This document shows positions 16,804 to 28,755 of a stretch of DNA of 64,000 nt, piece after piece. Made by a program: the position numbers and the translations under genes. Position 1 is the first letter of the stretch. Each line of letters starts with the position of its first letter. Location: positions 3,556,001-3,620,000 of the forward strand of contig NC_068558.1 in the NCBI RefSeq assembly GCF_022201045.2, in the 5' to 3' direction. The notes beneath the pieces are model-generated. The model was not told the origin of the DNA and did not search any database. It was given only the letters and a program-made list of their open reading frames with translations. Source of the stretch: Citrus sinensis. Taxonomy: Eukaryota; Streptophyta; Magnoliopsida; Sapindales; Rutaceae.

Positions 16804-18834
16804 TTATGGTTGAAGCGGAGCGTCCTCTCTAGGATCATCACCGCCACTAAAATCAGCGTCCACGGCTCCACGTGCCAAGTCACTCAATAGCTCCTTAGGC
16901 GTGGCAGCCACCTCTTGGCCAACCAAAACAGCCACCACCTCACTCATGGTCGGCCTCCTTGTAGGGTCAGGGTGGCAACAAGCCAACCCAAGCTTCAACA
17001 CCAACTCCATCTCTTCAGCCTCAAACTCTTGTCTAATCCTCGCATCAGCAGCCTCACAAATCTTCCCCTGACCGTACAGATTCCTCACCCAATCCATCAG
17101 CACGGCCTCCTCCTCCTCTTCGCCTTTACCCATGTCAAGCGGCCTCCTCCCGCACGCCACCTCCAAAATCACAACCCCAAAGCTGTACACGTCACTCGCT
17201 GACGTGGGAGAAGACACGGTCGCCAGCTCTGGCGCTAGGTACCCCAGCGTGCCCACTACTCTCGTCGTGTTAGGAACTTCCCCTTGCTGGTACAATTTCG
17301 CCAGCCCGAAATCCCCGAGCCTGCCTCTCATTTCGGAGTCCAGTAAAATGTTGCCGGATTTTATGTCTCTGTGAACCACAACTTGGTCCCAGCCATGGTG
17401 AAGGTAGTTCAGCCCTTCCGCCACGTCAGCTAATATCTGGCGGCGCTGTTTCCAGCCTAAGAGCTTCTTGGGCTTGCCGAAAATCCAGTTGTTGAGGCTG
17501 CCATTGGGCATGTAATCGTACACAAGCATTAATTCGTTGCCCTTTCTACACCACCCTCGCATTTGTACCAGGTTCTTGTGTTGGAGCCTGCCCATGCTGG
17601 AGATCTCTGCCATGAACTCTTTAAGGCCCTGTTTGGAATCGTGGTTCACGCATTTAACTGCCATCTCTGTACTATTATTATTATTATTATTAGCCAGTGT
17701 TCCCTTGTACACTCTGCCAAACCCACCAGAGCCTAAAAGTTCATCGTTTGAGAATCCCTTGGTTGCTTTGCTTAGTTCCTCGTATGAGAATCTATGAGGC
17801 CAGTACTCGAGCTCCCACTCTTCGATTTCATCCTCTTCTTGCGCTTTCAACTTGTTCTTTCGCCAATACCAGTAGTAACCTGTAGAAGCGCAAATTATAA
17901 GAAAACCCATTACACAACCAATTACAATCCCAGCTACCGCTCCCGCTGATAACGAAGAAGACGAAGATGGTGGCAAGAATGTTGGGAAATTTGTGGTGTT
18001 AATTTCTCTAGCAACCCCAGTGTCACTCAAACTCCATGCAAGAACTCTCCGAGCCTCAATCCAATTAGTTTTCGAAGCTGAAAATCCTACATACATTTCA
18101 TTAGAAACATAATTAGCTATTGCCGGATCTTTAAAATTAAGCGTAGGCCTTGGTGGCTTGGACACACCAATAGGTGCAATTGTAACATTGATCTCAAAAT
18201 TGTCACCATCAAAATCAATCCAGGCATGAATGTTCTGCCCATTCCTCATTCTGACCGGCACAAAGGACTCGTTACTCGAGGAACTATAGTACCCAGCTGG
18301 CACATGTTTGGCAGATTCAATATTATTCAGATCAACCCCTATGTGATTGTCATCTGGGTCGTTAAACTCGGGGTTTTGCCCCGTATCGAATTCAACAGCC
18401 AAGAGTGGAGCCACAGTAGCAACGGTGGCGTTTGAGAAAAGACCAAAGTACTGGCTTGCAAGCGCGCCGGGGGGAGATGTGAAGTTGGTGAGGACAAAAC
18501 AGAGGCCAAAGCCTGGACTTGAGGCGATCTCCGGCAAGATTGAGAAGACGAATGAAGTTGAAAAAGAGGTGAGAATTGAAGAGTTGGTGGCGGTACCCCG
18601 TTTCATTTTCAGTTTTGTTGGGTAGTAAGCGCGCCCGAAAGAAAACTGATTCGAGTCGTTGGTGAGCCGGATGACGGTAGAGTCGACCCAGCAGTCATTG
18701 ATGAGGATGAGGTCGGTTCCATTGGTTTTGCTGCCAAATGAATTGAAGAGAAAGTCGAGAGCCGAAGAAGGAGAGATGGAGAAGTTGATGGCGACGACGA
18801 TGATGAACAAGAACAAGCGGAGCATGTCTTTCAT
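16804..18834 (-). CDS. LECRKS1: L-type lectin-domain receptor kinase, LecRK-S.1-like
   Basis: Plasma-membrane receptor kinase of 676 residues in a single exon, as usual for this family. Residues 1-25 are a signal peptide. The legume-lectin domain spans about 26-268 with EFDTGQNPEFNDPDDNHIGVD (148-168), the Ca/Mn-binding region. Several NxS/T sites suggest N-glycosylation. The transmembrane helix is about 297-322, followed by charged residues. The kinase domain starts near 362: GSGGFG 368-373, catalytic Lys394, Glu410, HRD 488-490 (followed by IKSGN) and DFG 508-510, so it should be active. HRD is of the RD type. The juxtamembrane EIEEWELEYWPHRFSYEEL and the kinase match LecRK-S.1 as remembered. 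A run of six Asn at 382-387 sits between the Gly loop and the catalytic Lys and is encoded by an AAT microsatellite. ATG at 18834 is the first in frame. Confidence 0.93.
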   Translation of the reverse strand: MKDMLRLFLFIIVVAINFSISPSSALDFLFNSFGSKTNGTDLILINDCWVDSTVIRLTNDSNQFSFGRAYYPTKLKMKRGTATNSSILTSFSTSFVFSILPEIASSPGFGLCFVLTNFTSPPGALASQYFGLFSNATVATVAPLLAVEFDTGQNPEFNDPDDNHIGVDLNNIESAKHVPAGYYSSSSNESFVPVRMRNGQNIHAWIDFDGDNFEINVTIAPIGVSKPPRPTLNFKDPAIANYVSNEMYVGFSASKTNWIEARRVLAWSLSDTGVAREINTTNFPTFLPPSSSSSLSAGAVAGIVIGCVMGFLIICASTGYYWYWRKNKLKAQEEDEIEEWELEYWPHRFSYEELSKATKGFSNDELLGSGGFGRVYKGTLANNNNNNSTEMAVKCVNHDSKQGLKEFMAEISSMGRLQHKNLVQMRGWCRKGNELMLVYDYMPNGSLNNWIFGKPKKLLGWKQRRQILADVAEGLNYLHHGWDQVVVHRDIKSGNILLDSEMRGRLGDFGLAKLYQQGEVPNTTRVVGTLGYLAPELATVSSPTSASDVYSFGVVILEVACGRRPLDMGKGEEEEEAVLMDWVRNLYGQGKICEAADARIRQEFEAEEMELVLKLGLACCHPDPTRRPTMSEVVAVLVGQEVAATPKELLSDLARGAVDADFSGGDDPREDAPLQP

Positions 18835-19553
18835 CTCTAAGGATACTGGGTGGCGGAAGAGGAGCCGCCGGCAGTGTGGTGCCGTTGTAGGGTAGAGGTT
18901 CGTTCAATGGATGTGGTTGTGAACTTAAAGTTATAATTTGGTCAAGGCAATTAGGTGCGTTAAATGAATGATAGACAATTCAATGTTGGGACAGCTTGCT
19001 TATTCAGGAGGCTGTTCGTACTACAGACCAGCGGTCCAATTCCACTATAGCTTTATTATTAATTTTTAAAAGTTGGTTTAGATTATTATTATTTTGGTGA
19101 TTGATCTAAACAATAAGAATCTGGTGATAATTGTGATTGTATCGTTGATAATTTTCAATTTGTTTGCAATACTTCTAAAAAAATTAAGATGGGTTTTATA
19201 CTTTTTTTATATCGACAGGATTAAAAAAATTAATAATATTTTATCACTTAATTAAATAGTGCTCACACACGCTATTTTTCACATTTTCTTTTGGATTTTT
19301 TTTTCCGTCGAAAAGATTGACAATTTAGAGATATTGAGTGAGGAATTATCATTTATTTAATAACTGTCTTCTGTGGTTGAGTCAACTTCATAAATTTCCC
19401 ACTGCGTTGTTGATTATTTAAGATCCGGCTTCTGTCAACATCTGCTGCATCGTCGACATTCAACGCAACGGTGTGCGAATTCCGTATTTAATGAGAGATT
19501 TCATTTTAAGATCCATATAGTTAAATAACCAATTGATGACTGAACATCAGAAC
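18835..19553. other. Intergenic: receptor kinase promoter side
   Basis: No protein gene recognised. It lies between the minus-strand kinase start and the tRNA gene and should hold the kinase promoter. Confidence 0.5.
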
Positions 19554-19626
19554 GGGGATGTAGCTCAAATGGTAGAGCGCTCGCTTTGCATGCGAGAGGC
19601 ACGGGGTTCGATCCCCCGCATCTCCA
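19554..19626 (+). tRNA. tRNA-Ala (anticodon UGC)
   Basis: A 73-nt cloverleaf folds cleanly. The acceptor stem GGGGATG pairs with CATCTCC. The D arm is GCTC/GAGC, and the anticodon stem CTCGC/GCGAG encloses TTTGCAT with anticodon TGC at 19587-19589. The T arm is CGGGG-TTCGATC-CCCCG, and the discriminator base is A. No intron is present and CCA is not encoded, as expected for a nuclear tRNA gene. Internal A and B boxes (TAGCTCAAATGG, GGTTCGATCC) are intact, so it should be transcribed by RNA polymerase III. Confidence 0.97.
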
Positions 19627-22600
19627 GCAATTTCTAAGTTTTTACAAACTTTTGTCGCTGGATAGATGGGCAGGTGTTGGTTACTAGATCTATCCATGTG
19701 AGGCCCCAGCCTACCTTTTTTCTATTGGACCTCACAATTTCACCCGATTCTGAAAACTAACAAAAGAATGATGAATTGAGCTTCTAACATCCATCCAAAG
19801 TCCTTATGTATCAAAATAAATGTATATTTTAAATTGCATAAAAAATTTATATCTTCATAATTCTAAATTTTTATGATTTTCTCAAAAAAAAAAAAACAGT
19901 TTCGATTAAAAGAATTATGAAATGGGATGTGGATAAAATGTTTGTTAAAAGAATACTTTATCAAAACGTATTGAAAATAAAATCACCTTGAGTCCTTGTT
20001 GCGAAAATGAACCAAAAATTACTTTCATGGTTAAATACTGAATTAAATCGTGTAAAATTGCTTGTCACACAATAATTGTTAGATATGCCTATTGGGCTCA
20101 TAGCACACTTGTATTGTGCACCCAGATCAATTTTCTCCTCTAAATAGTTGGAGTAGATTTCCCTCCTGCTGATTTGTCAATTAATGAAAGCAGAATTATG
20201 GGCAGTCCTTCAGTAATATTAAAATCTAATTAAAAAATATTTGTGGAATTTTAATATACTATAAAAAAGAAAAGAATGATTAGACATGACATTTTGATTG
20301 ATAGTTGTTAGAATAGAATATACAAATAATTATAAAGCTCGGTGGATATGTCATTCAACCCAGTTGGTAATGAGAGAGAATTAGATCGTCGGTGAGCTAT
20401 AATTAAAAAAATGATAATTAAATTCTTAATCGTTCATTGAAATAAATTTACATTGTGACACATGGTTATTAACACATAAAGCACAAGTAAAATCAACACT
20501 AAATCTATCTTCTTTTAAATTACACCTACAAAATCATTTGTAATTCACCAAATAGTTAGATAGATTTCAAAAGCTTCCGGGGGATAAATTAGTCACCATC
20601 CATTTGATAAAATATCACTTTTAATTAAATTGATACATCGTAGATTGCATTGCACGAGTACTGTGTCGAACGCGGCTGACAGCGTGAAGTGTCTACAAAC
20701 TTTTGCCTTCGCGGAAGGGTTTCCGCTTTCCAGTTAGTCTCTCAATCAACAGTATGGAAACAACAAAAAGCATTCAAAAATGAAGAACGACATTCTTATC
20801 CATTTGCCATACAGCCTTGCTCTCTCGTTCACATATCCATGTAGTATAAAGTTCAAACCAAGAGTCTTTCAGGATAGTATGTTTGTTACTTTCACAGGCA
20901 GCACTGCCATGTGATCTTCATTCGTCCATTATTATAATTATTATTAGGGTTCGATTATGTTCGAATTGTGAAGCATGAATCTTAATCATACACATAAAAT
21001 AATAAATAATAAATTATAATAAGATTTTTTATTTTTTATTATTTTATATATATAATTAAAATTCATACTCTACCGTAAGTGAACTCTAACATAACCATTA
21101 CTTTATTATTATTATTATTTGTTGTAGTAGATATCGCCTCCCCCTTTCGCCATATAAATCTAATATGCCTTTGCCGCTCTGCCTAAGCCTGCTTGCATGT
21201 GCCGATTTCGTCGATCAATTGTGCCCACAAATGAAGCCAACGGATGACGCACACTCCGCATCTCTAGGTAACTGTTCATAGGAGAATCTAAACTGCTGAT
21301 GCCACAATCTCGCTCCACGTGTCGCGCAGTTACCGCGTCTGCCTCCACTTGGCGACCCATCAATCCAAAACATTTTATCTCTAACGCCTTGAAAAAAAAA
21401 ACCGCTGCATCGTCTGCCACGTATCCTGGTGGTTCTGTTTTTGCTGGACAGACAATGCCATTTCAGGCTTTCGACATTTGGTAAAGAATAAACACAAAAA
21501 TTAATACAGTGAGATGAGTTTGAGGCTGTTATGTTTAGCACTAATTCAATCGGTCCCCCAAATTCAAGAATAGTTTGGCCCTCATTGCTCTCTGATCTCA
21601 AGCAAATGAACCGCCTCATAATGTCTGAGTAATGTACTCTGCCATAAGAAAACAAATCTTTGAGAAAAAAAAAAAAAAGGATAATTATTATTATGCACCA
21701 AATAAATTTTATTGACATTATTATGGCTCATCGAGGCACCCTGAACTACGGAGGAGACATATCAACAACTCTGGTAAAAGAATAATGATTTGGTGAATGA
21801 GGATGATCAACTTTAAATTTTTTAGTTGATTTACTCATGCACGCAAAAATATAAAATATTGAAATAATGCTTTTTTGTGAAATGTTGCAGAAGAAATTAA
21901 ACAAAGTGCCGTGCTGTCAAATTTGTTCATTTTGCGTGGACGTCTAACCCCATCCAGGATTAATTAAGAATTTTTGATAAAATGGGTCACGAATCATTAT
22001 CACTTCGGCTCTAAAAATCCCAAATCTTAATCAGGATAGCAAAAGTGATCCCATTGTTGATGGTGAAAGCCTGCTTATAGCCAAATGGAGTCACTGTTCT
22101 GCTAAGTCAGATATTCATTTGCTTAACCGTTACGGGATCAACCTCTAAAATTTGAACCAATGGCCTAGTGCCGACTTATCAAATCGGTAACTTCTCAATG
22201 AGTGTTCTAATTCGAGACGGCATTTTAAAGACTAATGTCACTTGCCTTCCTAATTAATGTAAATTTACGAATCTGGAAAAATCTTGATAAATGGGGATTC
22301 TTTCGTTATTTACCCTTCTTTTCCTTTTCATCCATGAACCGTGATTAGATGCGGCGTCACATTTCATTGAAAGAGCCCAATTAGATTTGATGGCGAATAT
22401 AATTTAGTTCACAAACGTTAGTACTAGATTGGGATAATTTCAGTTCAATGGCATCTACTACCATAAAGAGGAACATCGAATTGTGACATGGTTCGATAAT
22501 AATATAAATTCTATCGCGCATAAATACAGAACGTTGGCATATAGAACCAGGAATTTGTACCACGTTGAAATAACATGGTCAATTTACATTCCAAAGTCTT

Positions 22601-23107
22601 TTTAATATTCTTCTCTGTTCTGACGTTAGAGGCCAAAAAATAAGTATACTTGAAAAATAACAGATTCCATTTGAAGATTACAAATGGGATGACGCACAAA
22701 AAATGTACTCAAATCTGGATATTTTCACAGTTTTTGCACTAATTTTCAGTCTTGTTAATTTTTGTTATAGGAGTTAAATATTAACCAAAGTTTTCACTGT
22801 TAATTTCATGCGTGCACAGATCATACATGCTCCAGAATTTTAAGTCTTTTTTTTTTTAAAAAAAAAAAGATTGTGTACAGCACAAGCATACGTATAAGCA
22901 TAAAAGAAATTTACAATTAAAATCAACATACAAGTCTAGAATTAAATCACAATGTAAAAAGAAATAATAATAATAGCTAAATAAAGTCTCCAGATTGTAT
23001 GGAATATTTTTAACCTCGCACCACTAGGTTTCATATTTATTTACGTCAATTAGTTTACCACAAAAGTGAACCTTCACATGTATTTTTCCTTTTTGTCCAT
23101 ATAAATA
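19627..23107. other. 3.5-kb intergenic stretch without a recognised gene
   Basis: AT-rich DNA. A more GC-rich patch at about 21150-21480 contains a G-box-like CCACGTGTCG and long overlapping frames on both strands, but none resembles a known protein. At about 20946-21097 two diverged inverted arms (GATTATGTT...CATGAATCTTAAT against its reverse) suggest a small decayed MITE. The right edge (23096-23107) is the target repeat of the next element. Confidence 0.5.
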
Positions 23108-24053
23108 CAGCGCTGCTATATGCCCCGAACTTAACCCCGAATTTGCCAAAACGCTGCGTTTTAAAACGATCACTTTTCATTTTTAATTGCAATTGTGCAG
23201 CACGTGTGTGTGAGTTTTAAAACGGTCACTTAAACCGTGAGCATTTGAATGTCAATTCCAGCAGCAGCAAGACTTCTTGTTGTATTCCAGCCAATAAGCA
23301 CTTTCACACACACACACACAAACACAAAAAAAAAAATAAAAAATTGCAGCAACAATTCGAGCACCAACTCTAGCACCAGTAACACTTCCAGCAAAAAAAA
23401 TCCCAGCAGTAACAACTCCAGCATCAATTCCAGCACCAGTAATATTTCCAGCAAAAAAAATTCTAGCAGCAACAACCTGGCCAAGGGGAGTCGTGTGGCG
23501 CTTTGTGAGTGGATGAGGAGGGAGAGAAGTTGACCAGGTTTGACCCACAAACCCGACCTGACCCGTAAACGTGACCCGATTGGATTTCACGATCCCGGCC
23601 ACTCTACTGGCCGATCAAGGTATTGATCTGAAGCTTGGAAGCCGGCTATCGTTTCCCTGCCATCCTCGCCGCCGAAAACCAACAGGAACGCCGACGATTT
23701 AGCTCGAAAGAACCGCGGCTCCAACCACCTCCGTCGCAGTCGATTTCGTCGGAGTTTGGACCCACCACCGCGTGAGTTCTACTCCCTCGATCGCGTGATG
23801 GCAGTGGTCCATCGTCTGTGGGCTCGTCCGTCGTCTGTGCCAGCTGTTTGCGTGACCGTTGGGTGATTGCTATTTGTGGGCGTGATTGCTATTTGTGTTG
23901 GAGTTTGTGGTTTGTCAAAAGGAAAGTAAGAGAGTGCGTGTGGTTTCTGATGCAGATTAAATTAAAAACGGTGCGTTTTCAACTTAATAAAAACAACATC
24001 ATTTTTCTAATTTGGGGCGCGATTCGGGATTAAATTCGGGAGAAATAGCTTTT
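23108..24053. mobile_element. Mutator-like (possibly Pack-MULE) element
   Basis: The 12-bp direct repeat TCCATATAAATA flanks 946 bp (23096-23107 and 24054-24065). The inner ends are inverted copies: GCTATATGCCCCGAACTTAA on the left and, reversed, GCTATTTCTCCCGAATTTAA on the right. Direct repeats of 9-12 bp fit Mutator-like transposition. The interior at about 23510-23900 is markedly GC-rich compared with the flanks and looks like captured gene DNA (untranslated leader or exon), but I cannot name a parent gene. The Ser/Asn-rich open frame at 23249-23533 arises from a 60-bp tandem repeat and is probably not a gene. Confidence 0.7.
23346..23465. repeat. Two 60-bp tandem copies
   Basis: GCAGCAACAATTCGAGCACC... 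at 23346-23405 is followed immediately by a diverged copy at 23406-23465, both ending in a CCAGCAAAAAAAAT-type tail. Each copy is itself built from shorter CAGCA/CCAGCACCA words. It lies inside the Mutator-like element. Confidence 0.85.
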
Positions 24054-26253
24054 TCCATATAAATATTCACGTCATAACACTTTTAAAAAAAATCAACATT
24101 TGTCTTTTATTCAGGCACATGAATCAAAATAACTATAACAATTAAAAAAAATGAATTCTTTTTTTTAAAGAGAATACCTTAAAAACATAAAAACAAAACC
24201 AGCTTTTCCTTTCCCCAGTTCAACATAAATCTCTATACTGAATAAAACATAAAATGAATTATTCATTAAAAAAAGAAGAAGGGAATACCCATTACACTAT
24301 TAGCATCTAGATTATTTATAGGTTATTGTATTATTTCTCCTAAATATGTTATCACAAATTTTTTTCTAAAAATACCCATTCACCCCACCATTAACAAACA
24401 ACAATAAACAAAGATAAAATTTTTACTTGTACTAAATGTGTGTTTTTAACCATTCACTAACCTTGATTGGCAATGCAGTCATCTCCACATGCTTTAGCTA
24501 ACGCATATAAAGTTGAAAAAAAAGATGAAAAGCCTACTCTTTGGATAAATTTATTTAAAAAAAAAAACTTTTATTTTCATCTAGACTTATATTTTTCTGT
24601 GTTAAAGCTTAATCTTTTACATCACATATTAGAATAGAACTTAAAATTCATAAAATAGTAATTAAATGACCTTTTTATCCTTGTTTTCTATTTCTGTTAT
24701 AATGATAGGGTGGTAATTGGTCATTATAGTATGAGAGTAAGTGTTTTATAGTAATTTTAATAGGGAGGAAATTGATAATCCCCCTAAAAAGAAAGGGGTG
24801 AAGGTTCGACCAACTGAATAGTTGGAATTTAGTCACAATCATACTCTAATTTTTAACATAGCAAATGCCATAATAGTCATCTCTAATATGATAACTAATT
24901 GGTTTGATTATTAGCCTGAAGACTTGAAGTTAATAAGATTGGATCTTTTACAACTATATTCTCATTTTTTTTGTTGAAAATATTGTATTCTCATTTAATC
25001 TCACTACAAAACAAATACAGTAATAACAAGATACGATTGATATTGAAATGAATGAAATCTAGTACTCTTTTCTTCTATTTAGATTATGGATAAAATTTGA
25101 TTATGAAATAGAAAATAATGAAGTTAGTAAAATTGTAACTTTTCACTTGTATTCTAAATGAATTCCGGTATGATGAGATAAATACAATAGTTAGGGAGGA
25201 TCACTGAGAAAGAAATTAATAAAATATAATTCTCTTTTATACTATTTAGAATGTGTATAAATCTTTAATATGAATAGAAATTAAATGAAGTTAATGAGAT
25301 TAGATCTATTACCATTGCTCATTCATTGAATCTCATAATAAAATACATACAATGGTTAAGAAATATCGTTTAGATTGAAATAAATGAAATTTATATCTCT
25401 TTTCTTTTATTTAGAATTTAAACAATACCAAACAAGCTCTATGTTAATTTCAACACCATCTAATAGTGTATTATTAAGAGGTACATGTGCCTATTGAACA
25501 ATTCTTGCCATTTAAGTAATAAGTTGTCAAACAACAAGGGAGTAGTTAAGTGTTAGTTATTAAGGAAACTAGAAAAGTAACAAATCAAGCATGGTGTTGC
25601 CTAGAAGGAGAGAAGGGCCAAAACAACAATTATATTTGTTAAAAAAAAATTATATATTTTATATTCTATTTCTTTAAAATTTTCTTTTTTTTTTCCCTTG
25701 TGAAAGGGAATGCATTCAGTAAGAAAAGAACTCAATTTAGAAACCAAATGTATTTGTTCATAAATAGCAGAAAAGGGTAAAAATAAAAATAAACAAAAAA
25801 ACCAGAAAAATACGAGAAAAATAAATTCAGTTTAGTTGGCTTTTAAAACTGTATTCATTAAAAGAGTTTTGCTCTATTAGACAAACAATGATAAAGGAAG
25901 GGGGGGGGGGGGCGGGCTTGTGGGGACCACCTCAAATGAACACGAAGTCCCCACGTGATTGGGCGGCGTATGGACTTTCTCGGGCTTCAAGCCAAACAAA
26001 TGAAAGGAATATCCGAATTTTGAACGGAAACGGAATTGCTTTGGTTTCCTATTTCCAACAGTGAATAACCACCCCCCTTCCCCATAGCGTGTGGGTCCCG
26101 CACGTACGTCAGCCGCCCTGCCTTTCCCCGCTATAAATACTCCGCAAACATACTTCCCGAAGGTTTCAAGCCTCAACAAGACAACTCTCCCTCCGCTCCC
26201 TCTTTCTTACTCCTCTCCTACTTCTCTCCATCAAATCGAATTACAAAAGAAAC
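24054..26253. other. Intergenic: AT-rich DNA and PB1 gene promoter
   Basis: From about 24920 to 25435 there are probably three diverged tandem copies of a roughly 170-bp unit (shared words such as GAAGTTA(A/G)T, ATGAAAT and CTCTTTTCTTxTATTTAGA). A run of 13 G at 25900-25912, followed by CGGG, lies about 220 bp before the PB1 TATA box. The rest shows no gene. Confidence 0.5.
26132..26139 (+). promoter_or_regulatory. TATA box of the PB1-domain gene
   Basis: TATAAATA lies about 120 bp upstream of the ATG at 26254, followed by a pyrimidine-rich leader (CTCCCTCCGCTCCCTCTTTC). Transcription is inferred to start near 26165. Confidence 0.7.
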
Positions 26254-26954
26254 ATGGTGGTGAGAGTCATTGAATCAAAGAACAGAGCAGAAACTTTAAA
26301 GTTTTTGTGCAGTTACGGCGGCAAGATTCTTCCTCGTTCAATGGACGGCCAGCTTCGTTACGTAGGCGGCCTCACCAGAGTCCTCTCCGTTGAGCGTTCT
26401 ATATCCTTTGCAGGTTAGTTGAGATTATTCACGTTTTATTCTTTATCAGCATTATTTAATTATTTTCAGTTTTTTAGATTTTTATTTTTTTACGTTTTTC
26501 TCTTTCTAAACTTTGTTTAATTGTTTCAGAGCTGATGGTGAAACTAGGAGAGTTCTGTGGATATTCCGTGACGTTGAGGTGTCAGTTACCAAACGGAGAT
26601 TTGGAAACCCTAATCTCGATCAAGTCCGACGACGATTTAGCTAATCTCATTGAAGAATACGATCGCGCGGCGCCTTCTTCGAAGATCAGAGCAATTTTAT
26701 CGCCTCCAGCATCACTGAAGAAAGTATCGCCTCCTGCGAGCGTGGATCTTCCTGCAACCAAGCAGCCGGTCGCGGCCGTTAATCATCGCTCCGCTTCTCG
26801 CCCTTTTTCTCCGCCGTCGATTGGATATCGTTGTCAGCCTTCTTCGCCACCGTACGGTTGTCCTGTATCCGGCAAAGTCTGCTACTATCCCTGCCACCTT
26901 CAAGGAACCCCTAGGTCCTTGTATTATGGTCCTCACAATAACTACTGGCATTGA
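26254..26954 (+). CDS. Small PB1 (octicosapeptide/Phox/Bem1p) domain protein
   Basis: Two exons (26254-26413 and 26530-26954) give 194 residues. The PB1 domain occupies about residues 7-100: it has a basic cluster and KFLCSYGGKILPR, then GGLTRVLSVERSISF, ELMVKLGEFCGYSVTLRCQL and an acidic OPCA-like end SIKSDDDLANLIEEYDR. The rest is a Ser/Pro-rich tail ending YYGPHNNYWH. This matches the short plant PB1-only proteins; the partner and process are unknown. PB1 domains pair with other PB1 domains, but nothing here indicates interaction with NBR1, which lies 35 kb away. The start is the first ATG after a clear TATA box. Confidence 0.88.
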
Positions 26955-28755
26955 GACTTAAAGCCCTAAATTTTACAGAGCGCTTATAGTCGTAATGATG
27001 AACAAGGCAATACAGTAGATAATTTTTTTAAAAAAATCATTAATATGGAAATACAAAAAAAAAAAAAAAAAATTCATGAAATACCGATTAGTTTTGAGAC
27101 GGCTTTTGGACTCTCTTGTTTTGTAATCGAAACGTTAGGATTGTAAATTTCAGAAGAAACTTTTAAATCGATACCGGTGTATGCAATTGTCCCAAAATCT
27201 GTGCGATTCGTTTGGTGGTTAACGTCTGTGTGTTTGGCACAGATGTCGACGTTAGGGTCCGTTGACGATATCTGGTGATTATATACTGTGCCAAGCTGCC
27301 GTTAATACGCCGTTACAGGGTATAATAAGATTGCAAACCTAGTAAGCATTGATTTAATGGTCTTGCTGCGTCAAACGGAAATTACGGCTTAATTGACACG
27401 TACAGGATTCGGTTGGGTAAGTTGTTTACACGTATGATAACTCTTGAAAAGTGTAGGTCTCTCATTGGCTGGTCAGAAAGTCTTTAGTTGATTTATGTTT
27501 TGATTGATTTGGTCTTTTTCTTTTCCCATTTGCAGATACGACAATGGAGAGTTTTTGGTGGGGGCGGTGGACTCAAGTCTCATTAAGAAATTGCGAGGGA
27601 GTACTATAACACATACTTTGAATTTGAAGTTTCTTGATGGGAGCGGAACTCAAATCTCCAAGAAAAAAATTGAATAAACAAAAGCCGTAATCCATACGAA
27701 ACATGATTAGAAATCAGGAAAGTATAAAAGAATATTATACGAACAAATGAAATTAAAAAAAAAAAAAATGAAAACGCCTAGCATTGCCACTTGCTTAAGT
27801 TAAGGCAACGTGGCCGCTTGGCATTGTTGACAGCAATTTGGGATCTGAAGAAAGAATATAGGCTTCTCCTCAGCAAACAGGAATCAGAAAAAAAAAAGAT
27901 TAATACTTGCGAAATGGCAACACTGTGGTGCCCTACTGCCCCCTTAGGCAACTTGGAAGCCTTTAACTTGAGAATGTTTTAACTAACAAACAAAGGATGA
28001 AAAGCAGTATATTGACTTTAAATAGCACACGAGCTACGTGTTAGGGGAATTTTCACTAGATTCTTTTCATTACCCTGAAATTTGCAAGATTAGCATTTAG
28101 TCATGACCTGATGATTAAGTCTTCGTATCCAATTTTGATGGAAGATTGAAACTATCAAATCACTTGGTAGAAAATTCCATATTCGAAGGCCAAGGGGAGA
28201 ATTTGGACATCAACAAATCCTTCATACCTTCGCGTATTAGAGATTAAGGATATGCGCCAGAATAAAAATTTCTAGCTCCCTTTCCAAGTAACGTCATTTG
28301 AGAAGAGAAAAAAATCCAATGAATTTCCTTTGGTTGTTCCGAGGAAAATTGGCTACAATGGTGACCACTGACAACGCTAGGATTCTTTACTCCAAAACTT
28401 GGAAAAGCTTGGGTCAAAATGACCTGAAAGGCTCAATAGTGTCAACCCCTCTTCTCTGTTCGGTTGAGCGTTGACAAGCAGAGACATCATTTTATAATTC
28501 CTTTTTTTACCATAATTCTGATATATGAAATTATGACTACATCCTCTCTTATCATTTCTCCAATGCTAGTCATTTCAAAGACAATATCCATAAAGAAGAC
28601 ACCAACTGAAGCATGTAACAAGGTATGCAAGGCAAAGTTTCATGGGAATATTCTACATCAACCTTATATGGCATAGGCAGCCAACCTGGTGCACAGTGTA
28701 ACCATGGTGTTCTAAAATGAACGCCAAGCAGAAGAACAGAGTCATGAAAGCATCT
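26955..28755. other. Intergenic: no gene recognised
   Basis: Downstream sides of two converging genes (PB1 and APC15). There is a 9-bp complementary pair TTGGCACAG/CTGTGCCAA at 27234-27242 and 27286-27294, too short to call. The open frame at 27791-27982 has no recognisable similarity. Confidence 0.5.

Noticed and set aside
21160-21718. Minus-strand frame of 167 codons in a GC-rich patch
   Set aside because: No domain or family is recognised, it overlaps poly-A and ATT repeats, and another frame on the same strand is also open.
23249-23533. Ser/Asn-rich 94-codon frame
   Set aside because: Its composition comes from the 60-bp tandem repeat and A-runs inside a transposon; opposite-strand frames are equally long.
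27234-27294. Hairpin TTGGCACAG/CTGTGCCAA as a possible miRNA precursor
   Set aside because: Only 9 bp pair and there is no extended stem; no known plant miRNA sequence was recognised.
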